DNA of 64,000 nt from Baylisascaris procyonis (GCA_037389465.1 JAZARR010000153.1:2899001-2963000), one strand, 5' to 3'. Shown: positions 1-13,979, numbered from the stretch's first letter. The notes: generated by a model from the sequence alone, not told the origin. Program-made: numbers and translations.

Positions 1-2309
1 ATGTTCTGGAAACATGTGAAGTCAGAATTGACCTGAATAGTTGCAAACGTTGATAAAGTGCATTTGAAGCAAATTTGATATGAATGAAAGCAAGTGAGCA
101 ACTTTGACTAAGCCCATGCAAACAAATTAGCATGTGGGCGATAGTGATGTGACTTTTGGACGCACCCGTAATTCGTCGCCCCCTGCGCCGATTGGCTATG
201 CACCTGCATCGTTCCCAAACGTGCTGTGAATACCGTTTTGCGCAACATTCCAAAAAGTGACGACATAAACTCTGTTACTGTAGATGCTGGTTGGAAAATC
301 TGAGCTGCTGTGCTCGACAAATGCAGCGTTTTTGTAATAAACGAAATTGTCTACCAGATATCCTGCAACACCAGTAATTGAAACTCAAGTCTTTCAGTCT
401 AAGTATGGCCTGACGGTTAGTTTGATTTGCCTTTTCAGGAATGAACACATTCATTCTTTCAAAAGAAGGTTAATGGTTTCATATATAATCCGTGCCGGAA
501 ACTAATCTCCCACAAGAAAATCTTTGCAACTGTCGAACTGGCAATAGCTGCCAAATATAACTGACCGGAACACAAGTTTTACTTTATTTTATTTTATTTC
601 AACGTTTTGCTGCAAAACACAAAAGGTTCAGGATGCAAGAGCGGCGACAGCGTGTAGATCAAAGCGATCAACCGCAGTTTAACAGTTGAAGGAGTGGATG
701 ACTTTAATGATATCAGTGGAAGCATGTTCTAGATTCGTGCATTACGAAAATTGATGAAGCTTCTCAGATGAAGTGATAACACACACGCGCTTCAATCTGT
801 GTGCAACGAGAGCTCCCTGCTCAACTGATCCAATTTTCCTTGGGAATCTTCCACCAAAGATTTGTTTTACCATGGCTCGAGTGATATAATATTCTGTCAG
901 TAATTACGCAGTAGAATGATGTTTCGATCACTGATTTAACTCGGAGACAAGCTGAAAATCTGTGCGCCACTGTTTGCAGCAATAATTAAGTGCTTCAGAA
1001 GCTGTTGCAGCTATAGTTTTAGTATTTTCTTTTTCACGAACAGAATCCTCCGAAGGGGAGTTTATGAAGCATATCAATTCCGGTGTTCATAAATTCAACA
1101 TTGTGGCACGCTGCAACACATCTGTGAAATGTTTCACATCGATTTCTAAGCATATTTAATAAACTGCTGCAAAACCATCCGCCTTTTGCGGTACGCTATC
1201 ACTGTCCGAGATAAACGTGAGAGGGAGACATCAGAGATTACCACGTGTTATGATAATATTATCATTTACTACTTTAGTTCTTCCTCATAATTTACATTAA
1301 ATCTTTACTATTTATTACTTACTGTAACGATGCAGTGCTATAATATTTACTGCTATCACCGTATTATTTTCACGCAGATAGTGCTGTTCTTCTTCACATT
1401 GTTAAATGAATTGCTAAATGAAACAAAATAAGGCAAATTTTCTCCTCTCATAAAGTCGATTACTTCTCTCAAAGTTGGTGGATCAATAAGAATTATTAGT
1501 AAATGAGTCATCCTATAAGAACACTATGCCCATTGAATTCAATCACTGATGGCTTCAGTGGGTCATTAGTTGCGGGTACTTAAAAGCAAATAAGTATATG
1601 CAAAAAAACGTGCATACACCCATGCAACACTTGTCATATTGCATTTCTGCAAAGCAGCTATGCAAATTGCATTGGAGACGTTGCAGTGATGGGATTTATC
1701 GGCACGCATGGTGATGAATCGCTATTGATTCGAGAAGCTACCTAAATGCTATCGTATAAGAATTTGTTTTGGAAAAGTTTTCTCGAAAACTACAAGGCAA
1801 ATGATAACTCAATGAGGTAAGTATATTCTGCTGAAAAGTTTCTTTGGGCTCTCGTGCCATCTATGAGACTATGTTGACTGAATACTGCCATCAATAAAAA
1901 CATCATTATTTTGCATAATGCCTTGACGGTACTAAATTATCCACAAAAGTCAACCTGATATATGGAAACGATGTTCAATCTCTTCCCTTTACCACGCTTC
2001 GAACACTGAATCATTTGCAATATCGCACTAATGACCTCACGCAAAAATTCATGCAGTGGATCAGATGAATATGCATCTGACGTCAGCTTATTTGTTCTGC
2101 TGTTCGGCTTCTCTTCCATTTGCATATCTGCAAATCCACGGCAACTGCATGAAAATTGCAAAAAGCAATTCCTCCTTTTCTTCCTCAAACTACATGTCAA
2201 TAGATGCTCACGTCGTAAACTCAAATATTTCTTTACAAGCAGAACCATTAAAGCATAGAAATCACTGTCCCAATATGTTGCATATACATCTTTCTTTGGC
2301 TCCATTCAG
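1..2309. other. Left-end intergenic or intronic DNA
   Basis: I recognise no gene here. Open frames are short and overlap each other on both strands. The longest is a 122-codon minus-strand frame at 1937-2305 that shows no family I know. If the putative exon at 2310-2557 is real, part of this stretch would be its upstream intron. Confidence 0.5.
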
Positions 2310-2557
2310 AATTCGGCTTACATCGTTTTCGCATCCTTCATTCGGGTTCATCGGAAAATGGCGTCAAAAGTGAGGCAGTCGAAAACGTTACTGCTGAAAG
2401 CGACGTCACAAAAGCAGAACAGCAGGAGCTGTGCTCATGCGGACGCGATCATGAATGGATCCAAGGACGGCGAGCCTGTTTACGGTACTTGTCGCTGAGA
2501 GCACGCTCCTGTGAATTACTAGCTTTGCGTATTGAAAAGCGCAAGCCTGATGTGTAA
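2310..2557 (+). CDS. Putative 3'-terminal exon of an unrecognised gene
   Basis: A TCCATTCAG acceptor-like site (ending 2309) is followed by 82 open codons that end in TAA at 2555-2557. Read in the frame that leaves two bases of a split codon, the peptide is polar and non-repetitive. It has a basic C-terminal half containing the segment CSCGRDHEW and then RRACLRYLSLRARSCELLALRIE, which reads like an amphipathic helix. The frame has no ATG near its beginning, which suits an internal splice into a last exon. I cannot name a family and found no convincing upstream exon, so this could also be a chance frame. Confidence 0.3.
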
Positions 2558-3697
2558 CTCGAGAAAACGTGGGTGCGGAACTGATTTCAATAATTTGTGC
2601 ACACATCCGAGTGTGTTATTCATATAATTTCTCCATCATGAACACACCATGAACAACGGCACTGCATGCTGTTTATAACGGATGATCGTTATAGGCAAAG
2701 GTCGCCGGTTGTCAACAAATATTTAGATGACAGTTCGATCGATGAATTTGAAAATCGTTATTGCAATTACCCTTTTGTGCATTTTACATTCATCAAACAC
2801 CGCAGAGCTACGAGATTGCGCGCGGTGCCCAAGAGTGGGCCACAGATGAGCGAAAAACACGTTAATGTGCTCAGCACCTGGATGATAAGGTATCTTCAAA
2901 GTGCAACTTGCAGCATGGATAATTCTTGCAGCGGTTGCTGCATATTGAAAATTTAAGTCCGTAGTATCCTTATTTCGAGATCTTTGAAATCGTTCTCAGT
3001 AATTAACAATGCTTTTCCGCTTATTAATAAAGCGCCTATTATTAATAGGACATCTATACGCATATAGTATCACACCTATATAGTATTAGGGCACCTATAC
3101 CTATATACATATTAATAGGGCACCTATACATATATAGTATCCTACTTTCCGCCCGAGACGTGCCCCATGTCGGGATTCGACGTGTGACAGTTGATCTTTT
3201 CTCTTGAAATCAGGGGATGCCTACCTTCAAACCAATCAGCTATCTCTTCTCAATCTGTCGGTAGAAATTCGTAGCCGATAAATGGATCTCGAAGTAGGCA
3301 ACAGGTATTTACGCTATCAGCAAAAAAGCATGCATGTGATCGACAACTCACCGCTACCACTATACGCTTTGATGATACAAATTTGTCGAGGTGACAAGAT
3401 GGACGATTTTCCGATCTTCTTATCTGGCCAACTAGTTCCAAAACGTGCAGCCAAATATCACATACGAGAAACAACATCTTCATATTTTGGCTAATCTGAA
3501 GTCCACATAAAGCTTTTGCAAAGAATTTTGTAATCATAGTGATGCCAAATGGAAACCCGTCCAGAATAAAATGCATTCGCTCCAGCCTTAAACATCTTAC
3601 GTGAAATTTGGTAAAAAGGATTAATACAGATCAGCTGATCAGTTTTGGAAAGCCTTGATGTATGTATGGTTCATATGAAAATGGTGGAGATGTAGAA

Positions 3698-3790
<93 letters not shown>

Positions 3791-6430
3791 CATACACTAC
3801 ATCGCCATAGAGAGCTTTTGTGAAGCAAATTTCGAAAAGGACATAAAAAGGTTGACTCACTATACTCGTCATAATCACCGATGACTAAGCTGAATTTCGA
3901 AAAATCTTCTAATGAGGGTTTACTTGCACTTTCGATGTAAATAATCTATTTATTATGACTCATGGATTGGAAATATTATCGTTTGATATATTCCATAATT
4001 ATTGTTTCATTTTAGATTTCTACTGCACGTTGCAGCACTTCCTCCAATTGCGTCATCAAAATTAAGAAAAAACCAACACATGAATTGTGCTCATCAGAGA
4101 ACGTCATAGAGGCTGTGTAAACTGTCAATCATTGCAAACGTTCAGATGATACATTGCCCTCAAAATAACGCATTCGTTTGACCTTTTCGATAATAATATC
4201 GCAAATACGATTTCATTGTCACCATTCATTTTCAAATAAATATTGCTGACGATCTTTGTTCTTAGTGACTAATATTGAGTCATCTATTAGAATTAAATAC
4301 TGAATGCATTAGCAAAGCTTACACAAACAAATGCAATTTCGACGAAAATGGTATAATGGTGCTCGTGTAGTTTAGTTGACCAGACTGCAATATAGCTTCA
4401 ACGTTCTATACAGTGATAACACGCTAACAATGTTTTATTCTCGTTGCAGATCAATTGGGAAATAATTACCAAGAGTATTTTTTTTCCCGCGTCGGACTAT
4501 TGCGTAAATTTGTATCCCTATGGCCGATTGTTTCGAGTATAATCTAAAAAATTAGTGGCAAGTTTGCTGGACGCTGGCTCCATTATTCGTTAATAGCTCG
4601 CCAGATTTACGATCAGACAAAATCAGTTGTGTCAGGGTAAGTCATGGTATCACGAACTTGAGCATCTAAAGTATAAAAGCAGGTAAGTGCTCCTGAATGC
4701 TACAAGACGATCAATTGCACCTAAAAAGTGTCTTTTTGATTTCGACTCGTGGAGATCATCTGCAAGACAATGAATTCAAATATCTGTTGTTTGTTAATTG
4801 CAGACGAAAAGCGAATCTCCAACCATCTGAATAACTACTTTTATATCAAAATGTATTTTAAGTGCTTTCAACTTTCTAAAAGTCATACGTGTAGGCGTAG
4901 GATTTGTGCATGCGTTTGTGAGCATGTTCATTTGCATAATCTAAAAAAGAACAAATTCAGTAAAATTTCAATGGTAGATGCGAAGACCAATTCCTAATTT
5001 CGATTGTCTTCAATTTCTGAGCGTTGCTGACGCAACAACGTTTCACCTCTCCAATAGAAAGGAGAACTTCGCAGTGAAGGAATCACCTGAATGGATCCAA
5101 TTTGTTTTCTCATGCTGAAGATCACCTGTCTAGTGGCTTTCATCGATACGAATCGAAATGTGCGTTGCTGACATTACGGTGAAAGTCTTCCGGCGATTCT
5201 GTCCTCAGAAGAAATCTACCGATTCAAAAATTCATACCGCTTGCTCTAATGAAGTAAATGTCATTAAGTTGGAAATGATTATAAAGAATGAACTGGAAAG
5301 TGATTTTACCCACTTGGCCAGACAACAGCTACGTTACATATATTGTTAAGAATTTTGGTGCTATGATGAATGATGAAGACTGTTGAACCTATAAAGGTAA
5401 TGACCACTGTGCAAAGATGACAACCGATTTTGTGTGCAATTCTTAATCGCATCCAGATGCTATCCTAGGCTTTAATGACTTCATATTTCAAAAACCAGTG
5501 ATAGTTTCATGCGTTATTGAGAGCTTCTCCACTAGTGCTATATCCGAATAAAACATAAAATGTTAAGGGAATCAAAAAACTATCATAAACTACCACTATT
5601 ACCTGCTATATCAAGTTCACCTAGCTTAGAGTACGCGTCACAAAAAGCTACGATAAAGTAATCATAGAAGTGATCTGCTTTCTCTAGAACAAATCTACTC
5701 TTCCATTTCTTTTTTTCGCTCGAAAGCAAATTTTAAAAAAAGGTTAATAAATTATTCACACTTCAAACAATACCTCAGTACTTTAAACATGAAAAGCAAT
5801 CTATAATAAATTGCTTTTTATAGTGGTGCGAACATTTGTGATCTTTTCAACCAATCTACATCCATTCACCTTATCGTGTCGTTGAGATAATTGACGTTCC
5901 GCATGATTTCTAAAATTCCGGGCATTTGCCTCTCGTCATAAGATTGTTCAAATCGGCATTACGTTAGTGAATCCACAGAAAGCGAAACGCCTAACATAAA
6001 AATATGTTATTTAAAACATTTCGCATAGTGGTAGAAATGTTTGCCGTTTAGCACAGTTCGATGAATTGTTTCATTGGTATTTTTCTTTGTTATCCATTCT
6101 GGTCTTAAGAAGTAGTTGGTATTGAAAATTAACTACTGATAATTTCATATATCGAAATAGCATTTGTTCGGAATTTTTTGCAATCGATAACTGCGTAATA
6201 AAATATGATAAGCCAAAATAAGTGACATTTTTCGAAGGTTTACGCGCTGGACTGTCGAGACTGTTATTTAACCTGTGCATTTGCAAAAATTGCATTGCTT
6301 CTCTTCTATCTCTTTGCACAAAAACCTTCGTCACAGTTGCAAAAATTTTGATGGGTATATGCGTGCATATCCCGTTCATAATCGTGCAAACACGATGATC
6401 CACCAGTGTACTTTGCATGATATACAGCGT
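2558..6430. other. Intergenic DNA upstream of gene A
   Basis: There is no gene I can support. The region holds a run of imperfect CACCTATA/TATATAGTAT repeats at about 3040-3145 and an AT microsatellite at 3702-3786. Short plus-strand frames at 4749-4997 and 5158-5349 lack recognisable domains or good splice sites and look like chance. Confidence 0.6.
3702..3786. repeat. (AT)n microsatellite
   Basis: An uninterrupted AT dinucleotide run of about 85 bp. It produces spurious Tyr-Ile frames on the minus strand. Confidence 0.97.
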
Positions 6431-6441
6431 TTCCGGATGAG

Positions 6442-6449
6442 CATAAATA
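6442..6449 (+). promoter_or_regulatory. TATA-like box of gene A
   Basis: CATAAATA lies about 54 bp before the ATG of gene A. This is the same offset as the TATA-like boxes of copies B to G (51-53 bp). The TGACGTCA palindrome of the other copies was not found at the corresponding distance. Confidence 0.45.
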
Positions 6450-6496
6450 CTTCTCCACAAAGGTAATTGGAATCAATCCACGTTTAATTTGCGGTG

Positions 6497-9467
6497 ATGA
6501 AGAACGCCCTTATCATCGCATTAATCCTCTCTCTGTGTATCCTCATAGTCGCTGAAGCTCGTCGCCGTCATCGTGGTCGTCGTCGTAGTACACCACCGCC
6601 CAGCAGTACACCACCATCAACTGATGACATCGAAGTATCTCAAGGAGATTGTCCGCTCGATTTCAGTGCACTCTGCTCGCCATGGAATCCATTTGGTCGT
6701 TGGTTTCAGCCAGATTTCTTGAAGGGTGTATCGGACGACGGTTTCAAAGACTTTTGCAAAATCGAGAATAATAAGAATTTGACGAAAGCCGAATTGAGAG
6801 ACCGATTAGGTGCATGGGCCAGAAAACAAGGAGGAAACGTTTACGTAAGTAACTGTTTAGTTATAGTTGATAAAACGAAAAATCATGTGAATGCTTAAAA
6901 AACATAACGAAAAATAATTTCAATGTGTTTCTCGTATTTTCGAGCGGAAAAGAGGTCGAGCGCATTATTTCGTTCCATAGATTTGAAAAAATTTACTCGT
7001 ATTTCCACTAGGTGGTAACGAATTTCATAGAGGGCACGCCCAAACTGCCGTTACTTTGATGCTAAATCGATTAATCTGCTTTGCACTACTTCCTAAATTT
7101 GAATTCTATTCTCTCCAGCCAATAAAATTCAGTATGAGCGCTTAATAAGTGTTTTTGTAAATTTTTGCAAACAAACAACATAATGGCAATGGAATATTCG
7201 CGCATATGCGTGTACTGATTCATCCCTTTGTTGGATAGCACCGTTAGTTTCATCTCATGAATGAAATAGGCTAGACAACTAAAGCGCTAGAATGTGATGG
7301 ATTCAACTCTTATCAAACATCGGTCTTTCACATTCCATTTGCTCCGAACTGGATGCAATTGTAAGAGTGATAGAAGCATGATCGCGAAAAGAAACTTACA
7401 TGTGCAAATTTGCATTGAACTTTAATTTTAATCTCAGTTAAAAAAAAAGAAGCGAATTTGCAGTTGTGAAGCGAAAGTGGCCATCTTGTGTAAGAACGCC
7501 CAATTAATCAACTGCTCTCTCTCTCTCTCTCTCATCTATTTTTACAACTCGTACGATAGTGATGACCTGACTGGATGAAGTGCTGGTAATATAAATGTCG
7601 GGTGAACCTCCCTCCTACCTCGGTTATGTTCTACTTTGATTTCTGTAGGCAAAGAGTTCACACTATCCATACGCGTTCACAGAAAGCTTACTTTTTCTTC
7701 ATTGCAGGATCTATTCAAGAAGTATTTGAAAGATAAACAAGAGGAAAGTAACAAAATCTACGAGAAAATAAAGGACTACTTGAAGGGGATTGCGGAATTT
7801 TTCCAGAAACTGCGAGAAATCGAGGAAGATATGCAGATAACCAGAGAAGAGGAAAATCAGAAGGTAGGCATCACATTGTACGTAATTTTATAAGATACAT
7901 AGCAACTGTTTGACCTATAACCTGTCATCGGTCTTCCGTCTTGGCGATATTTTCACAGATTTTCTTCGAAACAATATTCGAATGATGGAGCTATGAATCC
8001 GAAATTCTGATTCGTCAAAGAATACGAAGAAAATTATTGGTGCCACACTCTAGTCCAATTCGGACTTCCAGTAAGAGATCTGATGAGCGTTTTTGATCAC
8101 GACTACAACAATTCTATCATCTGCATTTCTAAAACTATTTTTCTTTACTTACTTAAATTTCCTTGCAACAAGAATAAATCAAGTGAAAGATTTATTGTTC
8201 TTAAAGATGCATTGACTGAAAAGGCAAATCCCGATTTCAATGTTTGCTAGCGGTGTTAAGGAAGGAAGGGTTCTAAAACACTCGCAAAATTCAAAACGAG
8301 CACATAATTGAGAAGAGATCGAAGAGAACCGTATAGTTAAGAAGGCTTTCTAAGAAGAAATAAATATTTTCGATGAAAGCTTTATGTTTCAATAACGTTT
8401 TCTTGCATTTCAATTTTCTGACCTAATGTTTCATTGCACCAGATGGCGAACTATGTACATGCTCCAGTTCGAAGCGGAAGCTAAGATTCGAATGGGATAA
8501 TATTCGAGTTCGAGCAAAATTCAATCAGATGATACTACTCGAACAGCATACGTTCATAGGAGAATTACGTAGACAATTCACACAACTTCCGGAGGAATAT
8601 CATTCACGCAAAAAATCTCTAATCAAAAAAAAAATAGCGATTCGTTCCACACTAATTTTTAACATAAAGAAGTTTGAGGTAGCGCAGGATTGTCTGAAGG
8701 TTTAGCGTTCATTCACAGACATTGAAATTAGTAAAAGCACACATACGACAAGCTATTCATGTGATAGAGAAATTAATGGAATAAGGCAAACAAAGTTTTG
8801 CCGTGAAGATTGATATGTTAAATAAAGGTGATAGGCGAGCCTCATTAGAATGATTCATTTTTGAGCAAAAACTATTTCTGCAGCATTGAAATAGATCTAG
8901 TATCGGCATCTTCAATTCCTTCGGCTGGTTTTTTTTCATATTCAAGGGAATGGTTTCCTGAGCGAATGCCACTTTTTTAGCGGAATAAAGCAAAAGTCAT
9001 ACAGATGAATGGCGGCTAAATCATACAGATGAATGGCGGCTAGGACGAAAGAACCGATATTTCCGACCATAGCAAGAAAAAATAATAGCTCAGGATATAT
9101 TGAAGGAGGCTTTAACATAGAAAGCCTGCTATAAAAGACGATCATTTTATGAGTGTTATTGCAGATAATGAAGCTAAGGCGCAATACGAACTCGTCAGTG
9201 TTAACTCTCGCTGATTACGTAAGATTTGAGGCACACTTCTCGATGACAGAATCTTCTTGCCCTAGCTGCGGAGAACCCTGCTTCGATTGCACAGAAGTTA
9301 TTTCTGAAGGAGGTGGATCATTTGGAACGGACATGGACAGTAAGTGGCCATTTGGACATAGTGGACCATTCGGACAACGTGAAAGATTTGGAAATGGGCC
9401 ATGGGGTGCATCAGGAAGTGATGAAGACGACTATCCATTCGACCGTTTCTGGAACGGCTTACGCTAA
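6497..9467 (+). CDS. SXP/RAL-2 family secreted protein, divergent copy A
   Basis: Three exons, 6497-6844, 7708-7863 and 9165-9467, all joined in phase 0, give about 268 aa. Exon 1 begins with a hydrophobic signal peptide (residues 1-20), then an Arg-rich stretch (ARRRHRGRRR), a Thr/Pro-rich linker and the SXP/RAL-2 (DUF148, Ani s 5-like) domain. The domain runs from about residue 74 through exon 2, with NLTKAE and W(A)RKQGG signatures in exon 1 and ITREEE in exon 2. Cys60 and Cys87 align with those of the other six copies. Exon 3 has a CPSCGEPCFDC cluster and a Gly/Phe/Pro tail. Ani s 5-like proteins of nematodes are known as secreted antigens and cation binders; a role here is inference. The ATG at 6497 is preferred over an in-frame GTG at 6494. 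It differs from copies B to G in its basic N-terminal segment, four-Cys cluster and larger introns, and sits at the edge of the array, so it could be an older member. Confidence 0.88.
7517..7534. repeat. (CT)n microsatellite in intron 1 of gene A
   Basis: A short CT dinucleotide run about 175 bp before the exon 2 acceptor of gene A. Confidence 0.85.
8997..9044. repeat. Two tandem 24-bp units in intron 2 of gene A
   Basis: TCATACAGATGAATGGCGGC plus four bases occurs twice head to tail, with only the last bases of the unit differing. It lies 120 bp before the exon 3 acceptor. Confidence 0.9.
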
Positions 9468-12400
9468 CGACCGTTTCTTCTAAGTTTTGAGAAGAAACAC
9501 GACGACACATCTTCTGACAATATTTACCTTTCTCTCGCGAAAATAGCATCTATCACTTTTAAGATTATATCCTTCCTAATAAGTAAATGATGAAATAGAG
9601 AAAATATGTTCACAACGAAAAAATTATTCCTCGAAATGAATTGAGAAGCGGAAGGAGAAGCTCAATGTGCTGTTCCGATTAGTGGTTCAAGGAAACCAAA
9701 TTTCAGAATCCAACAAATCTGAAAGTTTATCTCTGAGAAGACGGCTTCGACTGCTGGAAAACATCGCAATGATTAGAGCTGCATTCTTCTATGTTCATGA
9801 AAGGACAACAAATAGTTGTGGATATTTTCCAAAGTTCTTTAGAGCACAAAGGAACACGCAAATATGAAGAGATTGAAACAAAAAATATATACTAAAATCA
9901 TATAAGTCACATTTCCAAAGAAAAGTCTTGCGGGATCCCAGGTAAAAAAACAGAATACGTTCGAATTTAGCAATGTGATAGCATATTGGAGACTTCTGTA
10001 CCTAAGCACTGGTAAGATTGCGACTAACCTTAAAAATACGTCAGTCAAAACGCAGGAAACGTTGAAAATTTCGTCACGTTATTCAACTGAATCTTGTGAT
10101 CGTTTCAATTTTGGTTGCTTTCCGTTCGTATGCTCTTTTGCAGAACGAGAATGGTAATCCCACTCCCCCATGGCAAAGGCAACATTAGGTGTTCAGCGAG
10201 ATGACTGTCAATATATGGTGGCTGAACGCTTAATATGTGAACCTTGTTTGCATTTTTTGGGTTGTATTAGCTGTGAAAGGCGAATCTGATCCTGGTCAAA
10301 ATTACGAAACCCAAGAGCCTGTCTACACACGCGACCATGCTAACTCCCAAGTTCCCGCCATATTCCTTCCACATTTCATAAATGGTAGTATTAGAAGAGT
10401 TTTTATTCGCAGTGAGAAAAAAAAACTGCTTAGAAAGCAATGAAGACGTACTGAAAGAAGTATTTTTACAATTAAGGAAAACGAATTTCTATAATTTCAC
10501 TACTGAACTTGGTGAGCAGATAGACACCCATTATTGCAGCGAAGTACGCGTGAATAAAGCAATGAAATATTACAATTTCGGCTACTTGACAAATGCATTA
10601 AGAATCTTTCGTGAAATATGGGCAACGTGGGCAGAATCGTAAGGCAGACAATAAATTTTGAGTTATTAGTAATAAGCCTACGAACATCCGGAATATTACT
10701 GCAGGCATTCGTTTTGGAACGGAGGAACTCATAGTCCGGGACAACCCGAGAAAGGAATCCGTGACTACTTGACCATCAAAGTGTGGAGCACGTTCTCCTT
10801 CAAATTGACTTAGCATTTGAAATTGACTTAGCATCTCGAGGTGAAATAAGCAGGTAGGTGGACAGATCTGACCAAAAAGTATTGGTGAAATTAAAATGAA
10901 AATACAGGAGTTCCATTAAATAAACGAACTAAAACTATTCTGAAATGTATAAAAGGCTAAGAAGATACAACGGATGCTCCAAACGATAACATCTCTGTAT
11001 TGAATGTTATGCATGAGATGTAGCATCGCTATATCTGAACATATTGACAAGATCAAGCAACTTACTGGCATCCAAAAATTTTTCTGACTGTGAAATGGAG
11101 TACGCCTGAATAAATGTGTTGGAAGCACTCGAAAACAGGCATAAGAAATTTCAGAGGAGCACCTAGGGAGTTCCTATTTGAGTTTCCCATGCTTATCATC
11201 GGTAGAGAATTCATTCGTTCCAGCTCCTATTTATAACAGCACCTCAACAGTCCACAGTGCATCCATGCTGCTCTCAAGGCAAGAGCTATCAAATGACTGG
11301 TTTTCGTCAACTTTATCCAGCAGGCAATCTCATGCGATATCAAATCCTGGCTTCGCAGTTAGCACATTTCTAAATTTCCCTTCCTGTCTTGGTTTTTCGC
11401 GAGAAGTACTCCGAAATAATACTCATTTTCGACACCGTTATCGACAGACACCGAAGAATGTTTTTGAAAAATTTGGAATTTTTGTAGTAGCCTCTCGATA
11501 ATGTGAACTGGCTGTTATCACATTTCAAATGGTAGCGAATAATCCACGTTACGCAGCAGTAGAGCTCTGCTGACGTTCTCATCAGGGAAACTGACCATAG
11601 TTTAAATTTGAGCGTTGTTTAATTTTTAGTCATTGTTTATCAAAGGACGCACCATCACAGTGCAAACGCGTCCTTGATTTGTTTGTGATTATAATACTTG
11701 TATAATGTCGTATGGAGCACAGGGCATTTTAGAAAAGCGCGCCTTTTTCGAGAATTCGAATTCGTTGGAGTTGCCACCAACAGGATCACTGAAGACGAGC
11801 CGTAAATACGTACCGAAAGAATTTCTAAAACCTCAAAAAGATATTTTCTCGTTGTTTTTGCACATTTTTCAAATAACTGCAGCCCTCTTGGCTCCGCTAC
11901 AGTGATCTTTTCACTGGAACACGGAGATACTTTTAGCCGTTGGCGATTCCCGAGGTTCTGGAGGATTGCGATTTCTAAAACACTTTAGATGAGCCTATCC
12001 CTTTGTACTTTGCTCTGCAAGTCGACTATCAAAGGCTTGACGAAATGAGTTCGTTCGAAACTAGGATTTCTTCATGTGGGGACGCACTCCAAGCGAGATG
12101 CTACGATATGTGCTTTTACGGTCTCACTCATCATACTAGCCACCATTGCAAATTTCCTGTGAATGATTAAACGAAATCCAAATAACACCTTCGTTTTTTT
12201 ACTGGATCCTTAGCTCACAGAAATGTTCTACAAGCATCCTTTTCTCAAATCAGACCGGTTGTGACAGTTGAAACCGGTAAGTGAAAAACGCGGCTGGACA
12301 CGTCACAGAGTTCACACAACATGTAATCGTCTTTTGATAACTCTAGCTTCCATTGTTTTTGATTTGAACCGACCGAATAAACAGAAAGCAAACATACAGA

Positions 12401-13697
12401 CTCACAGATATGATCTCCTTATGACTTCTTTGCCAATACCGACTTGAAAACAAACACGTATACGAGCACTGAAACACAATTTCTTAAGTGGCCTAGCTGT
12501 TACGGAAATACTTAATTAAAAATTGCTTTCAAAGCTATGCAAATATGTTTGGCGCATAGAAATTTATAATCGCATTCCTAGCCATGTATAACGGCGCATA
12601 GGAGGGCGATCACTCGAAACGAAGTTGAATAATTTAGAAACTCATTTTATATTATTGCCATGCAGTTTCGGCTTGCAATTTTAGTAATTTCCGAGTTGAA
12701 AGACAGTGCGATATTGATGGCTTCAAACGTATGCACTTCGATTCGCTTCAAGATTATGTGATATAATTTTTTTTGTGTTTAAGCCTACTGAAGGTGCTGC
12801 AACAACTACGATAAGGGATTCAAATCCGTCAACGTTTCATTATTTGACTATCTGAAATATAATGCATCAAAAAATTCAATTCCAGTTTATAATGCAGAAA
12901 GTTGCTTGGAAAAAAAGTCTTGAGAACGTAGGTAATCCAAATAATGGGAGAAGTGATCGGATTAAACAAAACTCTAATCAATGGCCTAGATGAAGAAATG
13001 TATATTTAAAGCATGTAAGTGAAAAAATGCTAAACTTATTTTGACGTTCTCAACAAACTTTTGCGAAAAATTACTCGGCTTTCTGTTAAGAACATCAAAA
13101 TCACCACTTTCATTCTTGTAACATAATTTTTGGATTATTTACACAACTGAAGAATTAGGTAATCTAAAACTCTCTTCGTTTTCTTCAACCATTATTCGGA
13201 TTTACACATCGATGCGTCCGATTCGGTAATGCAAAATGTTTTCATACTGCTAGACTCTTTGTTGCTCAAAGGGATAGGCAATAATAAGACAACCTCATTG
13301 TCATAAAATTCCATTGAATATCATGTTTTGCAACGAACGTAGGCATGAGGTTTTTCCGAATGTTCTTGAATGCTTGAATTTCGCTCCCGAGAAGGTGCCC
13401 TTTGCGAAACAACATTCCACTGGAATAGCTAATGAACACAAATAAGGAACATTCCTTGTAGTTGCCATTTTGTTAATGCGAAGGAACTCCTTTCTTCATC
13501 ACAAAATCTGCTGTCTTATCATGCTGTCCATATCTAGCAACCTCAATAACTGTAAAATATTGGTAATTAAGCTTTTTGGCACATAATATATGAGTTGAAC
13601 AGTGTGCTCCTTTATGGCTTGTGATATTGAACGATAACGCTCCAATTTTCAGTTAGATTCGTCAGCATGTTCTATGATACAAAACTGGAAAGGCAAG
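9468..13697. other. Spacer between genes A and B
   Basis: No supported gene. Two overlapping plus-strand frames at 10237-10443 and 10382-10642 look like the halves of a decayed small secreted protein: the first has a hydrophobic start with GTG and no ATG, and the second is shifted by one frame. The stretch at about 11260-11560 is the oldest-looking copy of the conserved spacer module that also precedes C, D, F and G. The remainder shows nothing. Confidence 0.5.
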
Positions 13698-13979
13698 ATG
13701 ACGTCAGGGAGTACAAGCTCGCTTTAAAGCTAAGCAGGCGGTTGGTCGGCTTTATTTGCACTTCGCACATCCGTTTCTTCTCATCGCCCCTTTCGTCTAT
13801 TTCTCGTGTATTTTCAGCTTCTCTTCGTTCTTATCTATTTCATTTTATTTGCTTATGTGTGAACCCACGCACAATAAATTAAAAAACTTTTTGGTGCACT
13901 AATGGTCTTTTTTATGGTTTCTTTCAACAGTTGATCTATCAGCGTCGGAAAGATCAGCAACAATCGGTGCTAGTATAAA
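13698..13979 (+). promoter_or_regulatory. Promoter region of gene B (TGACGTCA and TATA)
   Basis: A TGACGTCA palindrome, the consensus site of CREB/ATF bZIP factors, lies at 13698-13705, 329 bp before the ATG. TATAAA at 13974-13979 is 53 bp before it. Between them is TTTCTTTCAACAG followed by GTTGATC, an imperfect version of the dyad in C, D, F and G. Confidence 0.55.

Noticed and set aside
3150..3190. tRNA-like GTCGGGATTCGACG segment
   Set aside because: No cloverleaf could be built around it on either strand.
3631..3878. Minus-strand ORFs with long Tyr-Ile runs
   Set aside because: Translation of the (AT)n microsatellite.
10237..10642. Two overlapping plus-strand ORFs that might form a small secreted protein, possibly a decayed SXP/RAL-2 relative
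   Set aside because: No ATG in the first frame, the two frames need a shift or a 30-bp intron, and the family signatures (NLTKAE, WA..QGG) are not there.
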